From the NCBI GenBank assembly GCA_017885225.1, contig JAFNGM010000274.1, positions 24,035 to 36,041 of the forward strand: a stretch of 12,007 nucleotides of DNA. Reading direction: 5' to 3'. The notes under the pieces were generated by a model. The model saw only the letters and a program-made list of their open reading frames with translations, did no database searches and was not told where the DNA came from. The stretch comes from Syntrophaceae bacterium. GTDB lineage: Bacteria > Desulfobacterota > Syntrophia > Syntrophales > UBA2185. Below, in pieces: positions 6,975 to 12,007 of the stretch (the stretch's first letter is position 1; each line of letters begins with the position of its first letter). Made by a program: the position numbers and the translations under genes.

Positions 6975-7550
6975 ATGACCAGCGGGAAAAGAAATCTTAT
7001 CATTGCAGGCGTTATTGCGCTTGTGCTTATCGGTTCGCTCTACTTTTTTGTCACAGGGAATTACAACAACTTCGTGTCGTTGGATGAAGCGGTGAAAGGT
7101 TCCTGGGCGCAGGTTGAAAACCAGTTGCAGCGCCGGTACGATCTTATCCCGAACCTCGTGGAAACGGTAAAAGGGTACGCCAAGCAGGAAAAGGACGTCC
7201 TCATTGAGGTTACGAACGCAAGGTCAAGAGTGGGAGGCGCCGCAAACGTGCCGGAGAAGATCAGCGCGAATAATGAATTGTCCAGCGCCCTGAGCAGACT
7301 CCTCGTCGTCGTGGAAAGGTATCCCGATCTCAAGTCCAATCAGAATTTCATGCGCCTCCAGGATGAGTTGGCGGGCACGGAAAACCGGATTGCGGTAGAG
7401 CGAAAGCGATATAACGATGCGGTGAGGACATACAATGTCGCGATTAGAAGTTTCCCGGCAAATCTACTGGCAGGAATGTTCAACTTCCAGGGTGCAACCT
7501 TTTTCGAAGCGCCAGCGACGGCGAAGGCCGCCCCGCAGGTGAAATTTTAA
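6975..7550 (+). CDS. lemA: LemA family protein
   Basis: A 191-residue membrane-anchored protein. Residues 7-27 (NLIIAGVIALVLIGSLYFFVT) form one N-terminal transmembrane helix. The rest is the helical LemA domain, with the family signatures NYNNFVSLDEAVKGSWAQVE and NQLQRRYDLIPNLVETVKGY, then FMRLQDELAGTENRI and the C-terminal NVAIRSFPANLLAG. Length is typical. An excellent AGGAGG ribosome binding site precedes the ATG. LemA proteins are structural or signalling proteins of the inner membrane with no settled biochemical function; they often pair with TPM-domain proteins, as here. The next frame starts one base after its stop. Confidence 0.94.
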   Translation: MTSGKRNLIIAGVIALVLIGSLYFFVTGNYNNFVSLDEAVKGSWAQVENQLQRRYDLIPNLVETVKGYAKQEKDVLIEVTNARSRVGGAANVPEKISANNELSSALSRLLVVVERYPDLKSNQNFMRLQDELAGTENRIAVERKRYNDAVRTYNVAIRSFPANLLAGMFNFQGATFFEAPATAKAAPQVKF

Positions 7551-7551
7551 A

Positions 7552-7679
7552 ATGGATCGAACCGTGACCACCGTGATAGACGCCGGGAAGTGCATAGGAT
7601 GTGGTATGTGTGTGAACGAGTGCCCTCCGCTGTTATGACACATGAAGCAGAAGCGGCGATAATTAGGCGTATTCAATGA
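7552..7679 (+). pseudogene. frameshifted 4Fe-4S ferredoxin-domain stub
   Basis: The frame from ATG 7552 reads MDRTVTTVIDAGKC and then a complete CxxCxxCxxxCP cluster-binding motif (CIGCGMCVNECP; Cys14, 17, 20, 24). It stops at TGA 7636-7638 after 28 residues. The frame from GCT 7629 continues sensibly (AVMTHEAEAAIIRR) and ends at TGA 7677-7679, overlapping the ATPase start by ATGA. A net one-base change around 7624-7629 therefore seems to have split a longer ferredoxin-like frame. The start, such as in nitroreductases with an N-terminal ferredoxin, looks native and has AGGTGA nine bases upstream. Even when repaired it has only one cluster motif in about 43 residues, so it is probably also truncated by deletion. 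A sequencing error is possible. Confidence 0.6.
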
Positions 7680-9262
7680 CTGATTACACAAAATTTTATG
7701 GATTCACGATAAATCCTTTTAACATTTCAACGGACCCAAAATTCTTTTTTTCGTCAGAAAGCCACAAGGAAGCGTTAGCTGCTATGTGGTATGGAATCCA
7801 CGAGAGAAAGGGATTCGTCCTCATTCTGGGAGAAGAGGGTATTGGCAAGACCACCCTGATACATACAATAATCACAATGTGTCATCTCCGCCAGTCTCCA
7901 TTCTTAGGATTAATCGGCAAAAATACAGTCATCAGTCAGATGCACCAAAAGGTAGGCGACAAGGTAAAGATTGTTTTATTTCATCGCGGGCACGTAACTT
8001 TTGAGAAACTGTTAAGAGAAATTCTCGTGAAATTAAAACTGCCTTTGAGATCTGAAATCAAGGGCACCATGATGCATGATTTATATCATTACCTGATTCA
8101 CTCCCTCACGCTGGGTGAAAATGTTGTGGTTATTATTGATGAGGCCCACGACATAAGTCTCGAAGCGATTGAAGAATTGCGCTTGCTCTCAAATCTGGAG
8201 ACGAGTAAGTCAAAGCTGCTTCAGATCATACTTGTGGGTAAGCCGGAGCTTAATACAAAGCTGCGTGCGGAAGTCATAAGGCAAATCAGGCAGCGGATTG
8301 TCGTCAATTATCACATCAGTCCTTTAACGCAAGAAGAATCCAGACACTACATCAATCACCGGTTATACATTGCAGGAAGCAGCAGCGCGCACGTATTTAC
8401 CGATAACGCGTTAGCCTTAATCTGCCGTTACGGCAAAGGAGTTCCCAGAGAGATCAATATCCTGTGCAGCAACGCCCTTGCCCTTGGCTTTAATCTTTCC
8501 CAAAAAAATATCTCTGCGTCTATTGTAAAGAAGGTCCGGAAAGAAAATGAAATGTTGACAGAGGAAAGGGTTCATGCGCTGACCTTGGGGATCAAACGAA
8601 ATCTATTCCGGAAGATCTCCTATGCTTTTCTCGTGCTGGCGGTTCTTGCAGCGGGAATATTCTTTGGCAAGGATTCTCTGCGTTATTTTATTGATGCGCA
8701 AAAAACAAGCACTATGCGCGAGAAGCCGGGAACAAAAAATGAAGTTGCAACTCCCCTGCCTGCCCCTTTTCAAAAGATACAAACCCCTGGAGTGAGGCCA
8801 TCTGCGGTAAGCCACCCTGAATCTGAAATTATTATTAAAACAATAGAAGCAAAACGAGGTACAAGTCTGTCATCAATAGCGCTAAATCATTATCAAGAAA
8901 CGAATTTAACGCTCGTGGATCATATTTTAGAGCTAAATCCCGAAATTACGAATCCCGAGCTGATCTTGGTGAATCAGAAAATCAAGATTCCGGAAATGAA
9001 CAGTTCTCTTTTAATTAAGCAGTCTTCAAGTGGCATATGTAAAGTTCATTTAGGGACGTTCGCCACCATGAAAGAAGCTGTCCGATACATGGATGAGATT
9101 AACTTGGAACGAGGGAATCTTGAGGTAGTGCCGCGGAAAGTAACACCGGGACAAACGTGGTACAGAGTCATGGCAGGGCCGTTTGCGGAGAGGGACGAAG
9201 CATTGAAGGCCTTTGAAGATATGAAGCAGAGGGGCCTTTTGCGATCTTTTCAAAGACCATAG
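7676..9262 (+). CDS. ExeA-like AAA ATPase with transmembrane, LysM-like and SPOR domains
   Basis: A 528-residue membrane ATPase. Residues 7-50 (FYGFTINPFNISTDPKFFF, then HKEALAAMWYGI) are the ExeA/GspA N-terminal signature. Walker A is GEEGIGKTT (52-60) and Walker B VVVIIDEAH (150-158), followed by LEAIEELRLLSNLE. The AAA module ends near residue 290. A transmembrane helix spans about 313-331, then a Pro-rich linker. A LysM-like segment spans about 388-440 (EAKRGTSLSSIALNHYQ ... LVNQKIKIPEM) and a SPOR-like domain about 454-525 (CKVHLGTFATMKEAVRYM ... YRVMAGPFAERDEALKAF). GspA-type ATPases open peptidoglycan for secretin assembly; LysM and SPOR bind glycan, so a cell-wall anchoring role fits. 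No gspB or secretin gene is near. The ATG overlaps the ferredoxin remnant's shifted frame, and the ribosome binding site is weak. Confidence 0.87.
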   Translation: MTDYTKFYGFTINPFNISTDPKFFFSSESHKEALAAMWYGIHERKGFVLILGEEGIGKTTLIHTIITMCHLRQSPFLGLIGKNTVISQMHQKVGDKVKIVLFHRGHVTFEKLLREILVKLKLPLRSEIKGTMMHDLYHYLIHSLTLGENVVVIIDEAHDISLEAIEELRLLSNLETSKSKLLQIILVGKPELNTKLRAEVIRQIRQRIVVNYHISPLTQEESRHYINHRLYIAGSSSAHVFTDNALALICRYGKGVPREINILCSNALALGFNLSQKNISASIVKKVRKENEMLTEERVHALTLGIKRNLFRKISYAFLVLAVLAAGIFFGKDSLRYFIDAQKTSTMREKPGTKNEVATPLPAPFQKIQTPGVRPSAVSHPESEIIIKTIEAKRGTSLSSIALNHYQETNLTLVDHILELNPEITNPELILVNQKIKIPEMNSSLLIKQSSSGICKVHLGTFATMKEAVRYMDEINLERGNLEVVPRKVTPGQTWYRVMAGPFAERDEALKAFEDMKQRGLLRSFQRP

Positions 9263-9271
9263 AAAAATAGT

Positions 9272-9364
9272 GGTTATCCGGCAGGATGTATTCGTTTCGA
9301 CAGTATTCATCCTGCAACAGAGTTGATAGATATTATCTACGTAAGGCACGATGAATATGTTTAG
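9272..9364 (+). pseudogene. orphan toxin-like C-terminal tail (RelE/ParE-like)
   Basis: In frame after the ATPase stop, the codons read about GYPAGCIRFDSIHPATELI and then DIIYVRHDEYV before TAG at 9362. The hydrophobic strand ending in YVRHDEY resembles the final strand of RelE/ParE-type toxins. No start codon or N-terminal half exists, and the bases also form an inverted pair GCAGGATG (9281-9288) and CATCCTGC (9308-9315), so coincidence is possible. The stop overlaps the 3' end of the minus-strand small gene. Confidence 0.25.
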
Positions 9365-9504
9365 GAGGATTTCCTTCTCTCCGTCCCGGATCTCCTCTTC
9401 GAACTGCTTCTCCTTTCCAATCCGTTGTAATTAGAATTTTGAACCTTTCTCCGGTCTATGCCGGATCTTCTTTCTCTACGAGAACGACGCTCAGCTTTTT
9501 CCAT
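9361..9504 (-). CDS. Arg-rich small protein with duplicated ERRS...RRSG repeat
   Basis: A 47-residue ORF with 14 arginines. It contains two 16-residue repeats, residues 5-20 (ERRSRRERRSGIDRRK) and 30-45 (ERRSSSKRRSGTERRK), identical at 11 of 16 positions and joined by VQNSNYNGL. Evidence that it is real: a strong GAGGTGA ribosome binding site eight bases before ATG 9504, a repeat conserved at protein level while Arg codons vary (CGT, AGA, CGG, AGG), and a discrete stop. No cysteine, no hydrophobic segment. I recall RRSGxDRR-type motifs from small proteins and linkers in deltaproteobacteria but know no assigned function. Nucleic-acid, nucleotide or membrane-phosphate binding is conceivable from the charge. 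It is divergent from the RHH-PilZ gene, 269 bases away. Confidence 0.65.
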   Translation of the reverse strand: MEKAERRSRRERRSGIDRRKVQNSNYNGLERRSSSKRRSGTERRKSS

Positions 9505-9529
9505 ATGATTTTCACCTCACAATAATTAT

Positions 9530-9558
9530 AGCTCTCCGCAGTCTACGGCGGAGAAGCT
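9530..9558 (-). promoter_or_regulatory. stem-loop in the leader of the Arg-rich small gene
   Basis: AGCTCTCCGC (9530-9539) pairs with GCGGAGAAGCT (9548-9558), ten base pairs with a one-base bulge and an eight-base loop. It lies about 26 bases upstream of the minus-strand ATG at 9504 and close to its ribosome binding site. With no T tract on the minus strand it is not an intrinsic terminator; a translational control or stability element is possible. Confidence 0.4.
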
Positions 9559-9721
9559 TTGATCCTTCTTTGCAGTTGTCATGTACAAAAAACCGATACC
9601 ATGCTTTTCGTGAGAAATCCACAATGCAATGACACTATGACTCGGATAATGACGCAAATGAAGAAAATATAATAAATAAATACAACAAGTTTCGCTTATG
9701 AGGCGGGAACCGGTTTTTTTA

Positions 9722-9773
9722 TTGACAGCTCCCCTGTTTCATAGGAAACATATATATACATAGGGTGATCTTC
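9722..9773 (+). promoter_or_regulatory. promoter/operator region of the RHH-PilZ gene
   Basis: TTGACA (9722-9727) is a perfect -35 box, but no good -10 lies at 17 bases; the AT run CATATATATACA (9749-9760) starts 21 bases downstream. Between them is an inverted repeat, GTTTC-ATAG-GAAAC (9736-9749), and CATAGG occurs twice nearby (9740-9745 and 9759-9764). Ribbon-helix-helix proteins commonly bind such short repeats at their own promoters, so autoregulation is plausible. The ribosome binding site AGGGTGA ends six bases before ATG 9774. Confidence 0.4.
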
Positions 9774-10268
9774 ATGAAAAAAGACAGTCTTATATGTTTT
9801 CGTGTGTGCAGGCATGTGCAAGAGGCCATGGTGAACGTGTCATTAGAAGAAAGAGAAGCCCTGTCGTCAATAGTGAACGTCGTACTGTCCAATTACTTGC
9901 AGATGCGAGAGATGATTAAAAAGACAGATTTTGAGAGACGTAGTCATCAGAGAAAGGCTTTTTTGACGCCGGCATTGATTAAACACTTTGGTCCGAAAGG
10001 AACAAAATTGAATACGGCGGTAATAACGGATATTTCCCTCGGCGGCATACAAGTTACTATCCTTAAGGATTCACAACCTGAGGTATCCTCTGCTCCACTC
10101 ACCTTAAAATTTGAAATAGTTTTTACTCTGCCTAATGACAACAATCCAATATATATGACATGTGAGCCGCGCAGGATTGTTGATTCGCCTAATAGTGTCC
10201 GTGTTGGAGCAGCCTTTACCAGTGATGAGTCAGACAGCCATAAGAAACTCCAGACCTACCTGATGTAA
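9774..10268 (+). CDS. PilZ-domain protein with N-terminal ribbon-helix-helix-like domain
   Basis: A 164-residue protein. Residues about 4-45 read SLICFRVCRHVQEAM, then EEREALSSIVNVVLSNYLQM: a short beta strand and two helices with the pattern of a CopG/Arc-type ribbon-helix-helix DNA-binding domain. Residues about 53-164 are a PilZ domain with both c-di-GMP-binding motifs intact: RxxxR (R56-S-H-Q-R60) and DxSxxG (D86-I-S-L-G90), followed by the GGI strand. This suggests a dimeric regulator switched by c-di-GMP. The PilZ part is secure; the RHH part is inference. I chose ATG 9774 (AGGGTGA six bases upstream) over GTG 9765, which is itself part of that ribosome binding site. It is convergent with the downstream hydrolase, 20 bases away, with no visible terminator between. 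Confidence 0.85.
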   Translation: MKKDSLICFRVCRHVQEAMVNVSLEEREALSSIVNVVLSNYLQMREMIKKTDFERRSHQRKAFLTPALIKHFGPKGTKLNTAVITDISLGGIQVTILKDSQPEVSSAPLTLKFEIVFTLPNDNNPIYMTCEPRRIVDSPNSVRVGAAFTSDESDSHKKLQTYLM

Positions 10269-10288
10269 TCTATTTATTTTCCCTATTT

Positions 10289-11371
10289 TCATTGCATGAT
10301 CACGATCCCGCCAAGATCCATGATGATCACCCTGCCGGGGTCGATCTTTTTCTCTACAACCTGTTTCTTCAGATCGAGAACTCCGAAACCGACCGGCTCA
10401 TCGCCAAGGGGGAATGTCCCCCACTGGGTGGGAATGAAGCGTTGCGCGCCGAGGTCCGCGAAGGCGTCAAGGGCTTCTTTCGCATCAATATGGGCATAAT
10501 GCATGAACCAACGTGGGTGGTAGGCGGTTACCGGCAGAAGGGCGTAATCGATGCCGGGGAACCGGCGGCCGATCTCCCCGTATCCGATGAAATAGCCGCT
10601 GTCGCCCCCGTAATAGATGCTCACCTCCGGTGTTCTGATAAGAAAACTCGCCCAGAGCGATTTGTTGATGCCCTGCGAGATGCGCCTCGACCAATGCTGG
10701 GCAGGCAGACAGGTCACTGTAACGCCGTTTACCGCATCAGCCGACTCCCACCAATCCATCTCAGTGACGCGTTTCTTTCCCGTACCTTCCTCCACCTGAC
10801 CTTTTAATCCGAGAGGGACAAATATCTGGGTGTTGTCGGGTAAAGCCCGAATGCTTGCCTTGTCGAAGTGATCATAGTGGTTGTGGGAGACAAGTACATT
10901 CACTTTCACGCCGAGGCTTTTCACCTCTTCGGTAGTTATGGCAGGCGGCGTCTTGCGCTTGATAACAAGGGCGCGCTCCGAGAAGATAGGATCAGTGAGC
11001 CAGTATTCCCCGTTGATCCGAATCAGGAAGGTGGAATGCCCGACCCAGGCAATAAAATCTCCGTCCGGCATCGACTGAATTCGCCCTGTCAGGTTTGGGA
11101 CGTAAGCCGGCATGAAGGCTTTTTCTTCTTCAGTGTAAATTCTTTCTTCCGCGGTGAACTTCCAGCTCAGGAAGCGCCCGAAGCCACCGCGTTCCATCGG
11201 CATCCAGGGGTTGAAGAAACGTCCATCATGATTATGCGGTGCATAGAGCATTTCCTGTTTCTGATTCTCTACATCCCGGCGCCATTTCATCTCGTCGAAA
11301 GGTGGAGGATTCGCGGTACAGGCGATGAGAACGAAAAGACATACTCCAAAAGTCAATGCGGATACCCTCAT
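10289..11371 (-). CDS. lipoprotein MBL-fold metal-dependent hydrolase (NAPE-PLD-like)
   Basis: A 360-residue protein of the Lactamase_B_2 / N-acylphosphatidylethanolamine phospholipase D-like group. The first 18 residues form a lipoprotein signal with lipobox LIAC (Cys18); Thr19 does not give an inner-membrane Asp+2 signal, so the outer membrane is likely. Metal ligands visible: HNHYDH (163-168), His226 in LPAQHW, Asp257 in GGDSG, and His294 in HYAHID. The final ligand position, usually HWGTF, reads TQWGTF (Gln316). The WVGHST and WLTDPIF blocks are family hallmarks. The ATG has GGGTGA just upstream. A minus-strand promoter (11453-11482) and a palindrome lie in front. Likely substrates are phospholipid-type phosphodiesters, but bacterial members are poorly characterised. 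Confidence 0.88.
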   Translation of the reverse strand: MRVSALTFGVCLFVLIACTANPPPFDEMKWRRDVENQKQEMLYAPHNHDGRFFNPWMPMERGGFGRFLSWKFTAEERIYTEEEKAFMPAYVPNLTGRIQSMPDGDFIAWVGHSTFLIRINGEYWLTDPIFSERALVIKRKTPPAITTEEVKSLGVKVNVLVSHNHYDHFDKASIRALPDNTQIFVPLGLKGQVEEGTGKKRVTEMDWWESADAVNGVTVTCLPAQHWSRRISQGINKSLWASFLIRTPEVSIYYGGDSGYFIGYGEIGRRFPGIDYALLPVTAYHPRWFMHYAHIDAKEALDAFADLGAQRFIPTQWGTFPLGDEPVGFGVLDLKKQVVEKKIDPGRVIIMDLGGIVIMQ

Positions 11372-11426
11372 ATATCACCCACTCGCAATATAATGGATTT
11401 GTGAATTCACATCTGATCTGTGCTTT

Positions 11427-11446
11427 CACAGAAATTTTTTTCTGTG
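11427..11446. promoter_or_regulatory. perfect palindrome in leader of the MBL hydrolase gene
   Basis: CACAGAAA (11427-11434), TTTT and TTTCTGTG (11439-11446) form an 8-bp perfect dyad. It lies just downstream of the -10 box of the minus-strand promoter, at or near the transcription start, where a repressor would bind. It could also act as an RNA hairpin. Confidence 0.45.
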
Positions 11447-11452
11447 GCCCTC

Positions 11453-11482
11453 AGCATAAGGAATCCAGAGCTTTTATGTCAA
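11453..11482 (-). promoter_or_regulatory. sigma-70-type promoter for the MBL hydrolase gene
   Basis: On the minus strand, TTGACA (11482-11477) and TATGCT (11458-11453) are separated by 18 bases. A start near 11446 would give a leader of about 75 bases before ATG 11371, containing the palindrome. The -35 is a perfect consensus and the -10 matches four of six. Confidence 0.5.
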
Positions 11483-11567
11483 GGCAATTCGGCTACAAAA
11501 TTTAGTGTACACTATTACTGGATTTTTAATGTAATGGCTGGAAGATTTTCTTACAACAATGTGAGGA

Positions 11568-11669
11568 TTAAGTTGAAAATTGTTTGCCTCGAACCCCTTT
11601 TGAAAAATCGTATTCAGGGAGCATAGCATCATCACCTATTTTATGACGTTTAGAAGTTGCCTTTTTCAT
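11568..11669 (-). pseudogene. truncated antitoxin-like ORF (EYDFSKGVRGK type)
   Basis: A 33-codon frame from ATG 11669 (AGAGGG just upstream) to TAA 11568. It begins MKKATSKRHK and contains MLPEYDFSKGVRGKQF. The EYDFSxGVRGK motif is the conserved N-terminus of a common family of roughly 70-80-residue antitoxin-like proteins, usually followed by a segment like Y-A-x-R-Y-x-x-G-T-N-V-V-V. Here a stop follows GKQFST, and the expected second half is not seen in frame. A one-base-shifted frame stays open for about 30 more codons but does not match the family convincingly. It is therefore probably a decayed gene. It lies 93 bases downstream of the YgiT gene on the same strand. Confidence 0.55.
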
Positions 11670-11689
11670 ATACCCTCTGTTCTAATTTT

Positions 11690-11754
11690 GTTGCTCTCCG
11701 GCAACCTTCTTCCTCCTATTTATAAACCAAATTTGCAAAAACTCGATATATCGA
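11690..11754. repeat. short hairpin and 12-bp palindrome between antitoxin-like genes
   Basis: GTTGC (11690-11694) and GCAAC (11701-11705) form a five-base stem. TCGATATATCGA (11743-11754) is a perfect 12-bp palindrome eight bases beyond the YgiT stop. The latter could be an operator for the downstream remnant. No T tract supports a terminator. Confidence 0.3.
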
Positions 11755-11762
11755 TTCATCAT

Positions 11763-11984
11763 TTATGCCGCAAAATTGAGGATTTCCATCTCTGCACCAC
11801 GGTCCATCCTGCTGATTATGTCGTCAACCTTTTGCATGATCTGATCTTCAATAAGATATTCGCTGCAATTGCCGCACTGCATCACAGGCAGATTTTTAAT
11901 GATGATAATGGCGTGAATATCAGTTTTAAACGGAAGATCTGTAATGACCTTCACCAAATCGTTTCCGCACGTGTGGCAATTCAT
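11763..11984 (-). CDS. YgiT-type zinc-finger protein (probable antitoxin)
   Basis: A 73-residue protein with two CxxC pairs, CHTC (residues 3-6) and CGNC (37-40), the zinc site of the YgiT/MqsA N-terminal domain. IIIIKNLPVMQCGNCSEYLIE is typical of the family, and a helical tail (EDQIMQKVDDIISRMD) follows. It lacks the C-terminal HTH of full MqsA, as usual for this short type, which pairs with DUF4258 or RelE-like toxins encoded immediately upstream. A strong AGGAGG lies six bases before ATG 11984. The ATG overlaps the stop of an upstream frame that leaves the window. Confidence 0.85.
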   Translation of the reverse strand: MNCHTCGNDLVKVITDLPFKTDIHAIIIIKNLPVMQCGNCSEYLIEDQIMQKVDDIISRMDRGAEMEILNFAA

Positions 11985-12007
11985 AGCATCCTCCTTGTCT
12001 TGCCATT
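11981..12007 (-). CDS. 3' end of upstream gene, probable toxin partner (partial)
   Basis: A frame open from the window edge reads NGKTRRML and stops at TGA 11983-11981, overlapping the YgiT start by ATGA. That overlap is the usual arrangement of a toxin (often DUF4258) and its YgiT-type antitoxin. Only eight codons are visible, so identity rests on position, not on sequence. Confidence 0.35.
   Translation of the reverse strand, partial: NGKTRRML

Noticed and set aside
9530..9600. c-di-GMP (GEMM) riboswitch before the small Arg-rich gene
   Set aside because: A GCAAAG and a stem-loop are present on the minus strand, but the paired helices and conserved GEMM core are not.
9599..9670. 23-codon plus-strand ORF beginning at an ATG near 9600 in the PilZ upstream region
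   Set aside because: No ribosome binding site and no protein-like features; likely chance.
10292..10807. Long plus-strand open frames antisense to the MBL hydrolase (also 10868-11404)
   Set aside because: They lie wholly or mostly over the well-supported minus-strand gene, have no family-like motifs, and are shadows of its codon bias.

Overview
The window looks like chromosomal DNA of an anaerobic deltaproteobacterium (Desulfobacterota, possibly Syntrophales-like). This is inferred from mid-range GC, an archaeal/thermophile-type alpha-glucan phosphorylase, the proA-nadD pairing, an ExeA-type ATPase fused to a SPOR domain, a PilZ protein, and dispersed GTCATTCC...GGAATGAC palindromes. No marker gene fixes the taxon. 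There is no rRNA, tRNA, CRISPR array or intact insertion sequence.

Layout. (1) 1-1278: the C-terminal half of an alpha-glucan phosphorylase, cut by the left edge and convergent with a small DUF2905 membrane protein (1380-1604, minus). (2) 1605-3037: small repeats, a 45-codon orphan C-terminus resembling a radical SAM enzyme (1810-1947, minus), then a patatin-like lipase (1961-3037, minus). (3) 3038-3428: an intergenic region with AT palindromes, candidate promoters for both directions and a 141-bp nested inverted-repeat element. (4) 3429-9262: one plus-strand run: proA and nadD (4-bp overlap), a secreted TPM-domain protein, a nucleotidyltransferase-fold protein, LemA, a frameshifted 4Fe-4S ferredoxin stub, and an ExeA-like AAA ATPase with transmembrane, LysM-like and SPOR parts. 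(5) 9263-10268: a toxin-like tail fragment, an Arg-rich 47-residue protein on the minus strand, and a divergently read protein that appears to fuse a ribbon-helix-helix DNA-binding domain to a PilZ c-di-GMP receptor. (6) 10289-12007, minus strand: a lipoprotein metallo-beta-lactamase-fold hydrolase of the NAPE-PLD-like group with its own promoter, a truncated antitoxin-like ORF, a YgiT-type zinc-finger antitoxin, and the last codons of its probable toxin partner.

How the genes may work together. proA and nadD are housekeeping genes (proline and NAD synthesis). TPM and LemA proteins often occur together and act at the envelope; here a nucleotidyltransferase-like gene sits between them. The ExeA-LysM-SPOR protein would link a cytoplasmic ATPase to peptidoglycan. 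The RHH-PilZ protein could be a c-di-GMP-responsive repressor acting on its own promoter and perhaps on the divergent Arg-rich gene. Several short decayed fragments (ferredoxin, radical SAM, toxin tail, antitoxin) show repeated gene loss at the junctions. The most interesting items are the RHH-PilZ fusion and the internally duplicated ERRS/RRSG small protein beside it.
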